NCBI GenBank assembly: GCA_900318115.1
Contig: ONJJ01000010.1
Coordinates: 1 to 64,000 of the forward strand
Length of the DNA stretch: 64,000 nt
Source of the DNA: an uncultured Prevotellaceae bacterium
GTDB taxonomy: Bacteria > Bacteroidota > Bacteroidia > Bacteroidales > Bacteroidaceae
Direction of reading: 5' to 3'
Position 1 is the stretch's first letter. Every line of letters starts with the position of its first letter. Shown here in pieces: positions 15,344 through 23,242 of this stretch. Under the pieces are notes generated by a model, which searched no databases, was not told the DNA's origin, and saw nothing but the letters and a program-made list of their open reading frames with translations. Position numbers and translations under genes: made by a program.

Positions 15344-16420
15344 TCACTCCAGCACTTCCCAGAAGTCCAGGGGCAGCGTGATGTTCTCCACGTCGCGGGC
15401 CTCGGCGAAGAGCGGTGCGATATCTTGCGCATCGAAGCCGGCGATGCCGCAGCCGATGCGGGTGACGAGGAAGCGCAGCTCAGGGTGCTGGCGGGCGAAG
15501 GCGATGAACTCGTCCACGTAGGGAACGATGGTCTCCACGCCGCCCTGCATCGTCGGGATGCCATAGCTCTGACCTTGCAGCCCCACGCCCTGTCCCATGC
15601 GGGCGCCGAACTTCTTATAGGCGATGTAGGCAGCGCCGCCGCCGTGCATGCCAGCCAGGTTGCTGCCGAAGACGAAGACCTCATTTTCGGCCAGCCGGGT
15701 GATGTGATCTGGAGTGATGCGTTGGGTGTTCATATCAGTAAGTTTGTTGGTTCGTGGATAGCTGGGTACGGCCAAAGTCGGTGCTGCGCTGGCGGGGGTG
15801 AAGTCGCCGTAGTCTGCTTCTTCCATGAAGCATGCAGCCGTCTTTTCGTATGGCACAGCCACCTCGCTTTCGTAGTTGCGTTTGAAGTAAGGAATAATCA
15901 CCTCATCCATCATCCGGCGATAGCGCTGCGACACGGCGGAGGGCGAGATGCCCAGCTGCGCTGCCACCTCCTTGCTCTTGAATCCTCCGATGAGGATCAT
16001 GCGCAGGATGCCTTGCGATTGGCGGTCTCCCCAGAACTGGGTGTCGATGACTTCTTCCAGCATCTGGCGGACTTCTTCCTGGAAATGATCGTCGGGGACG
16101 TCGAAGCGCAGTTCGCTGAGCTCTTCGCCTGCTGGATGATGGGTCTTCAGGCGGTCCAAGATGAGAAAACGGAACCCGCCCGTCAGCCACGAACGCAGCG
16201 AGACTTCCTCACGGCGGGCTTCCAGCTGCTGCCAGTTGCCCAAGAGCAGACGCATATAGTAGTCGTGGGCCAGTGAGTAGAAATCCATATCCGTCTTCCG
16301 GCTGAGCCCATAGCGCACGTCATAGACGTTGTAGGTGATGCGTAGGTAGCCGTAGAAGTAGCGGCGGGTGATGTCTTCGTCGCCGAGCTTCAGTCCTTGG
16401 ATGATTTCTTCGTCTTTCAT
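15344..16420 (-). CDS. Sigma-70-like protein fused to a macrodomain-like (A1S_2505-type) domain
   Basis: Start taken at the ATG at 16420 (MKDEEIIQGLKLGDED), giving 358 residues; upstream extension is A/T-rich and lacks coding character. Residues 1-190 form a divergent sigma-70-like unit with region 2 (ITRRYFYGYLRITYNVYDVR) and a C-terminal helix-turn-helix (KSKEVAAQLGISPSAVSQRY). After a linker (about 191-238), residues 239-358 match the small domain typed by EVFVFGSNLAGMHGGGAA, QGVGLQGQSYGIP and TRIGCGIAGF, which resembles macrodomain-fold proteins and is often annotated as A1S_2505-type phage protein. No stop or frameshift separates them. A TACTTTTG box ends only 4 bases before the ATG. A regulator that senses a nucleotide ligand is a plausible but unproved reading. 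Confidence 0.75.
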   Translation of the reverse strand: MKDEEIIQGLKLGDEDITRRYFYGYLRITYNVYDVRYGLSRKTDMDFYSLAHDYYMRLLLGNWQQLEARREEVSLRSWLTGGFRFLILDRLKTHHPAGEELSELRFDVPDDHFQEEVRQMLEEVIDTQFWGDRQSQGILRMILIGGFKSKEVAAQLGISPSAVSQRYRRMMDEVIIPYFKRNYESEVAVPYEKTAACFMEEADYGDFTPASAAPTLAVPSYPRTNKLTDMNTQRITPDHITRLAENEVFVFGSNLAGMHGGGAAYIAYKKFGARMGQGVGLQGQSYGIPTMQGGVETIVPYVDEFIAFARQHPELRFLVTRIGCGIAGFDAQDIAPLFAEARDVENITLPLDFWEVLE

Positions 16421-16424
16421 GCCG

Positions 16425-16432
16425 CAAAAGTA
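16425..16432 (-). promoter_or_regulatory. Candidate -7 box very close to the sigma/macrodomain ATG
   Basis: TACTTTTG on the minus strand lies only 4 bases before ATG at 16420, so the transcript would start at or just inside the gene (leaderless), or translation starts further in. Confidence 0.45.
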
Positions 16433-16597
16433 GTGAAAAAGGCGAGCACGAGAAAGTTTTTTGAGGAAAAAGTGCAGAAAAAGCAGAAAAAAGAGGCCGC
16501 ATGCCTTAATTTTTTTCTTCTTCGTTCCTTTATATAAGTAGAGTGCGCCGCACCAAGCAACCAAACGTTATTATAAACCTAAACACATTCAAACACT

Positions 16598-17221
16598 ATG
16601 AAACGAGTATTCAACCTGATCATCGTAGATGAAAGCGGCAGTATGTCCGTCATCCAGCAACAAGCCCTCAGCGGCCTGAACGAGACCTTGCAGACCATTC
16701 AGATTCTCGCCCGTCAGCATTCCGACTTGGAGCAGAACGTCAGCCTCCTCTTCTTCGATAGCAACCATCGTAACTATAAGTATTTCAATGCTTCCGTTTC
16801 CGAGGCCAAGCCTCTCCAGCCCCAGGATTATTCGCCCTGCGGATGCACGCCGCTGTACGATGCCATCGGCGAAGCCGTGGGCAAGGTCAATGCCTTGATG
16901 GGCAAGGATGACCAGGCACTGGTCACCATTATCACGGATGGCTACGAGAACGACTCCCACGAATTCACCCTGCCGATGGTGAAGAACCTCATCGAGAAAC
17001 TGAAAGGGCAGGGCTGGACTTTCACCCTCATCGGTACGGATAACCTCGACGTCGAGGGGATGGCACGCTCCATGGCTATCGACGAACATCTGGAATTCAA
17101 GGAGGATGCCGAAGGTACCACAAAGATGTTTGCTTGCGAGCGCAGTGCCCGCATGCGCTATAATTCCCGTCTCGTTGAAGGGGCGGCAGCTGAAGCAGGT
17201 TCCTTCTTTGCTGAAGACTGA
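16598..17221 (+). CDS. VWA-domain protein (TerY-like)
   Basis: The 207-residue cytoplasmic protein is one von Willebrand factor A domain. The metal-ion-dependent adhesion site is intact: DESGSMS at residues 11-17, the threonine in GCTPLYDA (about 86) and the aspartate in TIITDGYEND (about 113). It has no signal peptide or membrane segment. VWA proteins of this short type are related to TerY and usually mediate metal-dependent protein-protein contacts. It is divergent from the sigma/macrodomain gene across 177 bases, which suggests but does not prove a joint function. A hairpin at 17260-17293 ends it. Confidence 0.88.
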   Translation: MKRVFNLIIVDESGSMSVIQQQALSGLNETLQTIQILARQHSDLEQNVSLLFFDSNHRNYKYFNASVSEAKPLQPQDYSPCGCTPLYDAIGEAVGKVNALMGKDDQALVTIITDGYENDSHEFTLPMVKNLIEKLKGQGWTFTLIGTDNLDVEGMARSMAIDEHLEFKEDAEGTTKMFACERSARMRYNSRLVEGAAAEAGSFFAED

Positions 17222-17259
17222 CAAGCCAGATCCAAGTCAGTCTAGTCCGGACATATAGG

Positions 17260-17293
17260 AAGCCCCGCACGTCGGAAAGACGGAGCGGGGCTT
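17260..17293. terminator. Hairpin terminator between convergent genes
   Basis: A perfect 9-bp stem (AAGCCCCGC with GCGGGGCTT) is followed by GTTTATTTG. It lies between the VWA gene and the convergent membrane-anchored gene, so it may act on both strands. Confidence 0.7.
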
Positions 17294-17315
17294 GTTTATT
17301 TGACTGATTTATCTT

Positions 17316-19334
17316 TCAGTCTATGATTCCTTTCAACTCCTTCTTTCCTTTGAGTCCTTTGTAGTCCTCGACGTTTATGTTTCGCCTGAGTTCTGGAATT
17401 ATGAGCGAGAAGGCCTTCATACGGATGGTCATGGAGGAATCTGCGGGCTGGACCCTCACGATTTTGTAGTCCGGGCATAGCACCCAGATGGGAGCATCGC
17501 GGAAGGGCATCCAGAACGAGAAGCGGCCATCGGCATCTGCCTGTGTAGATCTCTCGGGGCCAAAGGAACCTAAAGCGCCGAAGCTTACGTGAGCATCAGC
17601 CAGCGGTTCGCCCTGTTCGTTCACTACCCAGCCTTCTACAAGCCTGCGATTGGCTAGGAGTTCGGGGCAGTCTGCTGCGTAGAGTTTATGGACGGCATGC
17701 AGATGTACGGCCACGTTCCTCAGCGTCTGGGTGGAATAGTAGGCTTCGGCCCACCAGTAGGAGGGCGCGTCGGCCTCGGGCTTGAAGTAGAAGACGCTTT
17801 GGTCCAGTGAACTGTATTTCTTGTTCAGATAAGATAATGTCAAGGCACTCTGCATGTATGTGTTGAACGGATGGGGCTCGCCCGCCGTCACTCGGCCGCC
17901 GCTCATCATGGCCAGCTTGACGACGCTGTCGTTGAGTTCTACGTGCGAATCGGCAAGCCCGGCTGCCTGCCGGAGCTCGCTGATGACGGCATCGCACTGG
18001 GGATCGTCCATGACCGCCCACAGCCGTCCTTTGTCGTACCAGCACCGGTCGCCTCCTCGTAGTGTCACGTCGCGAACCAGAGGGACATAGATGCCATGAC
18101 TGTCGCTGGCCATGGGGCCAAAAGCTTCGTGGATATAGTCGTTCCCCCACTGGAGGGTGAGCAATCCGAACAGGCGTTCTTCTGCGGTAGAGCCAAACAG
18201 GTCGGGAGAGAAATAAGCGTCGCTGTGAGTGTCCCCCTTGAGGCGGGCGCGATAGGTCTTCTGGAGGTAGGCCGTCTGGCGGGACTTGATTTCCGACGGC
18301 GTCATTTCCCGTGTGGGCTTGAATGGCACGGTCTGTGCGTTCAGCACCAGTTTGATGGCCCTCTCTTTGGTCGTGGATTCATCCCAGGTCGAGTCCTGCT
18401 GCAATTCAGTCTTCTCAAAATGGATGAAGAGTTGATTCTTGTCGAAGAGGTATGCGCTTGTCGCGAAGTTGAAGTCTGGAGCCACACGTTTGCCCTTCTC
18501 CCTTTGGAAAGCATTGAAGTCCGGATCCACTAGTCCGTTGACCATGTAGCGTATGGAGTCGCTCGCGCTTGCTCCTTGACGGATGGAGTCGTAGGGAATG
18601 AACACGATGGAGTCCGTGAGCCCTGCTATCTGCCCCTGGAGCGAGGGGCGCATGGCGTTAAGTTCCACCACCTTTGGACACGGATGTCCAAGCCGCATGG
18701 TATGGCCAGGTCCTAATTCAGATGAATTGGAGACAATTGTCAGCCCCTTGATCGGCGGATCCAAGGGAGTAGTGAGGGTGGAATCCCAGCCTTCAACATG
18801 ATTCGGATGATTAATGCGGGTTCCTGCAAGCCGCATGGTATTGCCTGGTCCTAAGCTGGATGAGCTGGAGACAATTGTCAAGCCTTTGATCTGCTGATCC
18901 AACGAAGAGCTCCAACTTGTTCCCTCAGAATCATCCTGGAGGCTTTCAACGTCAATAAGGCCCCTCTCCCGTCCCCCCTCCGCTCGGCTCGAAGAGACGC
19001 TTGGTCCTTCAAGAAGAGGGGACGTGGAATGCGTCAGACTGGATGCTTCCCCTTCTGTTCTGGTTAGGTAACCACTTCCCCCCTTCTTCAAGTTTGAAGC
19101 GTCCCTTTGGGCCGAGCGGATGGGGGACGGGAGGGGGGGCTGAGTCTGGGTCTGGTTTTGAATGCCCACGAGCAGCATCAGCGCTATGGAGGCTGCAATG
19201 CCGAAGCCTGCCGCCCATGCTGCTACGCGCTTAGGTCTTGGGTTCTCCTTGTTGATGACTTCGCGCTCAAAACGTGCCCATTCCGCATCCACGTCGGGCA
19301 TTGCTATCTTCTTGTCAATATCTTCACTCTTCAT
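17316..19334 (-). CDS. Membrane-anchored anti-sigma-like protein with TonB-plug-like repeats and regulatory beta domain
   Basis: Start set at the ATG at 19334, one base after the sigma stop; a TTG 12 bases earlier is less likely. The 672-residue product has a short cytoplasmic part, a membrane helix (about 40-58), a long low-complexity linker, then two near-identical repeats (IKGLTIVSSSSSLGPGNTMR at about 149-168 and IKGLTIVSNSSELGPGHTMR at 195-214) and a degenerate third (LQGQIAGL, about 232). This motif resembles the plug segment of Bacteroidota TonB receptors. About 300 residues of unknown type follow, then a carboxypeptidase-regulatory-like beta domain (about 565-640: LVEGWVVNEQGEPLADAHVS). 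Coupling to an ECF sigma gene points to anti-sigma function; that is inferred. Confidence 0.7.
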   Translation of the reverse strand: MKSEDIDKKIAMPDVDAEWARFEREVINKENPRPKRVAAWAAGFGIAASIALMLLVGIQNQTQTQPPLPSPIRSAQRDASNLKKGGSGYLTRTEGEASSLTHSTSPLLEGPSVSSSRAEGGRERGLIDVESLQDDSEGTSWSSSLDQQIKGLTIVSSSSSLGPGNTMRLAGTRINHPNHVEGWDSTLTTPLDPPIKGLTIVSNSSELGPGHTMRLGHPCPKVVELNAMRPSLQGQIAGLTDSIVFIPYDSIRQGASASDSIRYMVNGLVDPDFNAFQREKGKRVAPDFNFATSAYLFDKNQLFIHFEKTELQQDSTWDESTTKERAIKLVLNAQTVPFKPTREMTPSEIKSRQTAYLQKTYRARLKGDTHSDAYFSPDLFGSTAEERLFGLLTLQWGNDYIHEAFGPMASDSHGIYVPLVRDVTLRGGDRCWYDKGRLWAVMDDPQCDAVISELRQAAGLADSHVELNDSVVKLAMMSGGRVTAGEPHPFNTYMQSALTLSYLNKKYSSLDQSVFYFKPEADAPSYWWAEAYYSTQTLRNVAVHLHAVHKLYAADCPELLANRRLVEGWVVNEQGEPLADAHVSFGALGSFGPERSTQADADGRFSFWMPFRDAPIWVLCPDYKIVRVQPADSSMTIRMKAFSLIIPELRRNINVEDYKGLKGKKELKGIID
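18688..18911. repeat. Internal duplication encoding the plug-like repeats
   Basis: About 83 bases at 18688-18770 recur at 18829-18911 with roughly 80 percent identity (shared words AAGCCGCATGGTAT and GGAGACAATTGTCA). They encode the two IKGLTIVS...GPG.TMRL repeats. Confidence 0.8.
18959..19150. repeat. Two palindromic elements in opposite orientation, each with a 33-bp module
   Basis: A 33-bp module starts with CGCTCGG and ends in a small hairpin. One copy is on the plus strand (18981-19013), the other on the minus strand (19086-19118). Both are embedded between CCCC(T)C and GGGG-rich arms and lie within the linker of the membrane-anchored anti-sigma-like gene. The minus copy is read as RSAQRDASNLK. 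Other module copies are at 30705-30737 and 63141-63173. Confidence 0.8.
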
Positions 19335-19335
19335 A

Positions 19336-19827
19336 CTACTTTGCAATTTTAAGGTGGGTTCTGATTTTAGCCAGCGAGCGCGTGATGTGTTTGTTCACGG
19401 CCGCTGTGCTGATGCCGAGGATAGAGGCTGTTTCGGAGTAGGTTTTCTCCTCGTCGTAGTGCAGGCTGAGCACGCGGCGGTCCTGCTCTGTCAGGTTCTC
19501 GTCGATGACTTGCTGCAGTTGCCTCATTAGTTCCTCGCGCTCTTCGTCGACGCTGTCCTGCGCCGCCTGCTGCAACTCTGCCTCCATCTCGCGCTGTAAT
19601 TGCCGTTGTCGCAGCTGGTGGAGACATTGGTTGCGGGTGGCGGCCAGGAGGTAGCCTCTCATGCTGCCGTCGCTCACCTGTGGCTTGCTTCGCCACATCT
19701 GTGTGAACACCTGGCTGACCACATCCTTGGCATCGTCGGCGTCCTCTACCATAGAGAATGCCATGCGATACATGTGCGGATAGTTGTCCTTGAACAGGCG
19801 CTCAAACGTTGGTTTCTTGTAATCCAT
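19336..19827 (-). CDS. ECF RNA polymerase sigma factor
   Basis: The 163-residue product has region 2 (FERLFKDNYPHMYRMAFSMV, DAKDVVSQVFTQMW) and region 4 (LTEQDRRVLSLHYDEEKTYS, then ETASILGISTAAVNKHITRS). It is the usual size for Bacteroidota ECF factors. The anti-sigma-like gene begins one base after its stop, so the two are co-transcribed and probably translationally coupled. A candidate -7 box (TACCTTTG on the minus strand, 19956-19963) lies 129 bases upstream. The targets are unknown. Confidence 0.92.
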   Translation of the reverse strand: MDYKKPTFERLFKDNYPHMYRMAFSMVEDADDAKDVVSQVFTQMWRSKPQVSDGSMRGYLLAATRNQCLHQLRQRQLQREMEAELQQAAQDSVDEEREELMRQLQQVIDENLTEQDRRVLSLHYDEEKTYSETASILGISTAAVNKHITRSLAKIRTHLKIAK

Positions 19828-19955
19828 AAATGTCTTTTCTGGGTTTCAGTAGGTGATGGTTGGAATTCCAAATCACCTATAAGACCCACGGGAGGCGAAA
19901 TCAAATACCCCTCTCTGCAAAAAAAGTTTGTTTCGGGACTGGAAGTATTGCGCTG

Positions 19956-20065
19956 CAAAGGTACTTCTTTTTGAGGTAATGACCATAAAAGGACGCTGTT
20001 TGTTGGCGTTAGGAGACAAAATCGAGTGGATTTTGCTGTGCGGTCTTAACAATTTTGTATCTTTG
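19956..20065. promoter_or_regulatory. Divergent promoters for the sigma gene and the lipocalin gene
   Basis: TACCTTTG on the minus strand (19956-19963) serves the sigma gene. On the plus strand TTTG (20032-20035) and TATCTTTG (20058-20065) serve the lipocalin gene, with a 22-base gap. A tiny open frame (20070-20117, MKSDKSRKMMLLSET) follows the plus box and could be a leader peptide; no other support for it is seen. Confidence 0.55.
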
Positions 20066-20128
20066 CACCATGAAAAGCGATAAGTCACGCAAGATGATGT
20101 TGCTTTCGGAAACCTAAAGACCTCTCTT

Positions 20129-20647
20129 ATGAAACGGATTATCTTCTTTTTGGCTGCTATTTGCCTTGCCTTGGGCTGCAAGGCTGGCGACATCGACAAC
20201 ACCCCGGTCAAGTCGTTTGACCTGCAACGCTTCCTCGGCAGTTGGTACGAGGTGGCGCGCTACGACCATTGGTTCGAACGAGGGATGGAGCAGACGAAGT
20301 CGTCATACAAGCTGCGGGCCGACGGCAAGATAGAAGTGCTGAACACGGGCATCAAGAACGGCAAGCAGAAGGAGTCGAAAGGCAAGGCGAAGACCACGGA
20401 CACCGCGGGGCTGTTGCGCATCTCATTCTTCGGACCCTTCTACTCCGACTACCGCATCCTCCTCATCGACAAGGACTACCAATATGCTCTCATCGGCAGC
20501 AGCAGCGACAACTACCTCTGGCTGCTCTCTCGCCGGTCGCAGCTCTCCAAGGAAACGAAGGAACTGATACTGAAGGAAGCGCAGCGACGGGGTTACGACA
20601 CAAGCAAGCTCATTTGGGTGAAGCAAATGAAAAGTGAAAAATGGTAA
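20129..20647 (+). CDS. blc: Lipocalin-family lipoprotein (Blc-like)
   Basis: The 172-residue product has a lipoprotein signal (LALGC, Cys17). The N-terminal lipocalin signature is plain (FLGSWYEVARYDHWFERG), as are the second block (YRILLIDKDYQYALIGSSSD) and the third (YLWLLSRRSQL). Bacterial lipocalins of the Blc type are membrane-anchored eight-stranded barrels that bind fatty acids or lysophospholipids and are linked to envelope stress. It is the first gene of a short run with yraN, whose start lies 19 bases after its stop. Ligand is inferred from the family. Confidence 0.92.
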   Translation: MKRIIFFLAAICLALGCKAGDIDNTPVKSFDLQRFLGSWYEVARYDHWFERGMEQTKSSYKLRADGKIEVLNTGIKNGKQKESKGKAKTTDTAGLLRISFFGPFYSDYRILLIDKDYQYALIGSSSDNYLWLLSRRSQLSKETKELILKEAQRRGYDTSKLIWVKQMKSEKW

Positions 20648-20666
20648 GTGAATAATTGCAATAATA

Positions 20667-21026
20667 ATGGCACGTCACAACGAATTCGGTAAATGGGGCG
20701 AAGACCTGGCGGCCAGGTATCTGGAGGAGCGGGGCTTCGAGATACTGGCGCGCAACTGGAGGCACGAACATAAGGAGGTGGACATCATTGCCCAGAAAGA
20801 GGGCACGCTCTATTTCGTGGAGGTGAAGACGCGTCACGGCGAGGAGTGGAAAGCAGAGGACGCCATCAATTCCAAGAAGCGTTCCCTCCTCCGGCGTGCC
20901 ATGATGGCCTGGAAACTGCAACATCCCTCGCCCATGCCTGTCCGCTATCCCGTCATCGCCATCGTCATCCACGAACCTGGTACGCCACCTGAAATCCGAT
21001 GGCACGATGATATTTGGAATTTGTAG
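20667..21026 (+). CDS. YraN family (UPF0102) nuclease-fold protein
   Basis: The 119-residue protein matches the UPF0102/YraN family. The characteristic pattern is present: GKWGEDLAARYLEERGFEIL, the catalytic-like acidic core EVDIIAQKEGTLYFVEVKTR and the closing strand. The E-x-D...ExK arrangement is that of restriction-endonuclease-like (PD-ExK) folds, so nuclease action on structured DNA has been proposed for the family, with no settled function. It follows the lipocalin gene closely and converges on the secreted unknown gene. Confidence 0.92.
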   Translation: MARHNEFGKWGEDLAARYLEERGFEILARNWRHEHKEVDIIAQKEGTLYFVEVKTRHGEEWKAEDAINSKKRSLLRRAMMAWKLQHPSPMPVRYPVIAIVIHEPGTPPEIRWHDDIWNL

Positions 21027-21044
21027 GCCGACGGACCATACCGC

Positions 21045-22088
21045 CTATCTCACCAGCCTGTACGCTCGTGGCACCGCACCCAGCCGCTGCTGCATCTTGT
21101 ATTTACGGCTCTTGGAATTAACGATTTCCACATGCTTGGTGGGATAAATGTCGAGGAGCACGTCGGGGGTGGCAGTGCGGGCCGTCGGACGGATTATGAG
21201 CGTAGTCTCGACGGTGCTTTTGCTGTCGATCCATTCGCGCCGTTTCTTCTTGGTATCGCTCCATGTGGTGAAATGCCGGCTACTCTGATAGCGGAACTCG
21301 CGAGGCTGGCCGTCCGCATCGTAGGCAGCGCGCAGGTTGACCGTCCAGTCCTTCAGCTCGGTTTTCAGGAAGAGGTGGAGCAGACCGAGTGCAAAGCGAC
21401 TGCCATATTCAGCCTTTGCACACTCCAATCCACAGTGGCGCTCGGCTTCAAGTACCATGCAACGAGCCGTGTCGAGGTTCAGGTAGCCTCGGTCGAGGTC
21501 ATATCTCTTTGACCAAAAGATGAGCTGAACGACATCGCGATTCGGGTGTTCAAACTGCTCGTTCACGGCGAAGCGATGCCGGCGCAGGAAGCGGCTGTCC
21601 AATGTCTGAATGAGGTTGTCGTAGAGCATGTCATTGAAATGCTTCCAATTGAGATAAACGCTGTCGGGCTTGCTCACAAGCGTGGTGTCCGTTCCATATA
21701 CGATGTTCTGCTCAGGCACAACCCTGAAGAGGCTGTCGTCCTGCAGCTGCGCCATCGATGGCACTAACAAGAGACCTTGACTCTCGAAGCGGTTGGAGGT
21801 CAACGAGTCTGTAACCAAACGCTTGTCACCGCGCTGCAAATCCGAACCCATATCCCGATAACGGAAAGAATACTCGCCGAAGCGCGGCTCCGTCTGATAG
21901 TTCTTCGTCCGCTCCTTGATGAATCGTTTGAGCTTTGCGCGAATCCAAGAGGGTTCGTCGGCACGCACCAGCACTTCTTGCATCGTGCGTACGTGCGCTA
22001 TCTGAAAGCTGCTGTCTGCGACTTCGGTTTGAGCCATGGTTATGGCTGGCAGCGCAAGTAGCGCTACTGTCAGAAGGTGTCTCATCAT
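21045..22088 (-). CDS. Secreted protein of unknown function
   Basis: The 347-residue product begins with a signal peptide (about 1-19, LLTVALLALPAITMAQ); a start one codon later (22085) is equally possible. I do not recognise a domain. It is rich in charged and aromatic residues, and its middle (YLNWKHFNDMLYDNLIQTLD) looks helical while the C-terminal 100 residues look like beta strands (TVNLRAAYDADGQPREFRYQ). The start lies 7 bases after the stop of the XRE regulator, so it may be the distal gene of that operon. Confidence 0.65.
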   Translation of the reverse strand: MMRHLLTVALLALPAITMAQTEVADSSFQIAHVRTMQEVLVRADEPSWIRAKLKRFIKERTKNYQTEPRFGEYSFRYRDMGSDLQRGDKRLVTDSLTSNRFESQGLLLVPSMAQLQDDSLFRVVPEQNIVYGTDTTLVSKPDSVYLNWKHFNDMLYDNLIQTLDSRFLRRHRFAVNEQFEHPNRDVVQLIFWSKRYDLDRGYLNLDTARCMVLEAERHCGLECAKAEYGSRFALGLLHLFLKTELKDWTVNLRAAYDADGQPREFRYQSSRHFTTWSDTKKKRREWIDSKSTVETTLIIRPTARTATPDVLLDIYPTKHVEIVNSKSRKYKMQQRLGAVPRAYRLVR

Positions 22089-22095
22089 GTGCTAT

Positions 22096-22305
22096 TTACG
22101 TTTCGTCGTTCCTATATTCCAATATCTCACCGGGCGAGCATTCCAGCACCCGGCAGATGGCGTCGAGCGTGGAGAAGCGGATGGCCTTGGCCTTGCCCGT
22201 CTTCAGGATAGAGAGGTTAGACAACGTGATGCCCACCCGCTCCGAGAGTTCGTTGAGACTCATCTTGCGACGAGCCATCACGACGTCGAGGTTCACGATA
22301 ATCAT
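22096..22305 (-). CDS. XRE-family helix-turn-helix regulator (YozG-like)
   Basis: The 69-residue protein is a single helix-turn-helix: RRKMSLNELSERVGITLSNL then SILKTGKAKAIRFSTLDAIC, as in the small YozG/Cro-C1-type regulators. Its start overlaps the stop of the upstream DUF2975 gene by 4 bases. That pairing is common in Firmicutes and Bacteroidota and usually forms a self-regulated two-gene unit in which the membrane protein modulates the regulator; the mechanism is not established. Confidence 0.9.
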   Translation of the reverse strand: MIIVNLDVVMARRKMSLNELSERVGITLSNLSILKTGKAKAIRFSTLDAICRVLECSPGEILEYRNDET

Positions 22306-22781
22306 ATTGTCAACTGGTTTTCGCGGGCTGCGTTGCCGCCGATTCGATAGACCTGTGCGAAGACGAGCAGCAGGAGCAGGATGGCAATAGCTCCGTCTTT
22401 AATCTCGATGACAGTGGAATTTTCTATGACAGGCTTATAGATCTGCCCTACATTCGCTTCGAAAATGGAGGAGAGAAAAGCCACAATACCGGCAGCGACG
22501 ATGATGCCTACATTCCGCCGCGGGAACAAGTCGCCTTGCCGCAAGCCTCCCAACTGGAAGATGGCGAACAGCGCGCACAGCAGTAATAATGCAAGCTTCG
22601 TTACATAGTGCCCATAGAACAGCGTGAGGAAGGTGGCTCGCAGATTCGCGTTGTCTGTCGGTACAATCTGAGCATAACGATGAAATGCCTGAAAGCAATA
22701 AGCCACGACGAGCAGCAGGCAGAAGACCAGCGCAGCATAGCAGATGCGACGCAAGGTCTTGGTGGGGTGCGGTTCTGACAT
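22302..22781 (-). CDS. DUF2975 membrane protein
   Basis: The 159-residue product has four predicted membrane helices (about 11-30, 55-75, 88-106 and 128-145) and matches the DUF2975 layout, in which the loop after helix two (GGLRQGDLFPRRNV) is conserved. The gene overlaps the XRE regulator gene downstream by 4 bases. The role is unknown; coupled expression with the regulator suggests it acts with it at the membrane. Confidence 0.85.
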   Translation of the reverse strand: MSEPHPTKTLRRICYAALVFCLLLVVAYCFQAFHRYAQIVPTDNANLRATFLTLFYGHYVTKLALLLLCALFAIFQLGGLRQGDLFPRRNVGIIVAAGIVAFLSSIFEANVGQIYKPVIENSTVIEIKDGAIAILLLLLVFAQVYRIGGNAARENQLTI

Positions 22782-23203
22782 AATAATCTACTTTCTTTTG
22801 TTTAACTTGACGCTTTGTCGAAGCAGAGGGCGCGCTTCCTCTTCCGACGCCGCAAAAGTAGATATATTTATCGAAAAACAATAAATAATCAGTGTTAAAC
22901 AATCATAAAGACACTCGTATCATCCCCCTTTTTAACAATTATGCTTTGTCTGACATGCCCTTGATGGCTTCATTTAATCATACACAGATGGACGGAAGTC
23001 ATGCTGCGTATCTCCTGGAGGAACTGCAAAAGACTATCAAGGCAGTAAAATGAATGAATGTTTCTTCAAGAATCCGTTGCTTTTCACGATACAGCGGGGC
23101 CTTAGAAGTGTGTTTCCACGTTAATGAACCATAAAAAGGGCGCTTTCGACTGCAAAGAAACACTTTTCTTTTCCTTTTTTAGGAGTGGTTCCAAGAAAAG
23201 TTG
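22782..23203. other. Intergenic region between DUF2975 and toxin-antitoxin genes
   Basis: This stretch of more than 400 bases holds no clear gene. A 29-codon open frame at 22964-23053 (MASFNHTQMDGSHAAYLLEE...) has a protein-like composition and could be the remnant C-terminus of a lost gene, but nothing proves it. The part before the next promoter is A/T-rich. Confidence 0.4.
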
Positions 23204-23211
23204 TACTTTTG
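23204..23211 (+). promoter_or_regulatory. Candidate -7 box of the toxin-antitoxin operon
   Basis: TACTTTTG lies 32 bases before the antitoxin ATG and matches TAnnTTTG; no clear -33 TTTG is seen. Confidence 0.5.
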
Positions 23212-23242
23212 CCGCCGAAAGTAATTAAATGTATGACAAACT

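Noticed and set aside
22964..23053. A 29-residue peptide gene
   Set aside because: Its composition is protein-like but there is no promoter, recognised family or conserved context, so it is mentioned only in the intergenic entry.
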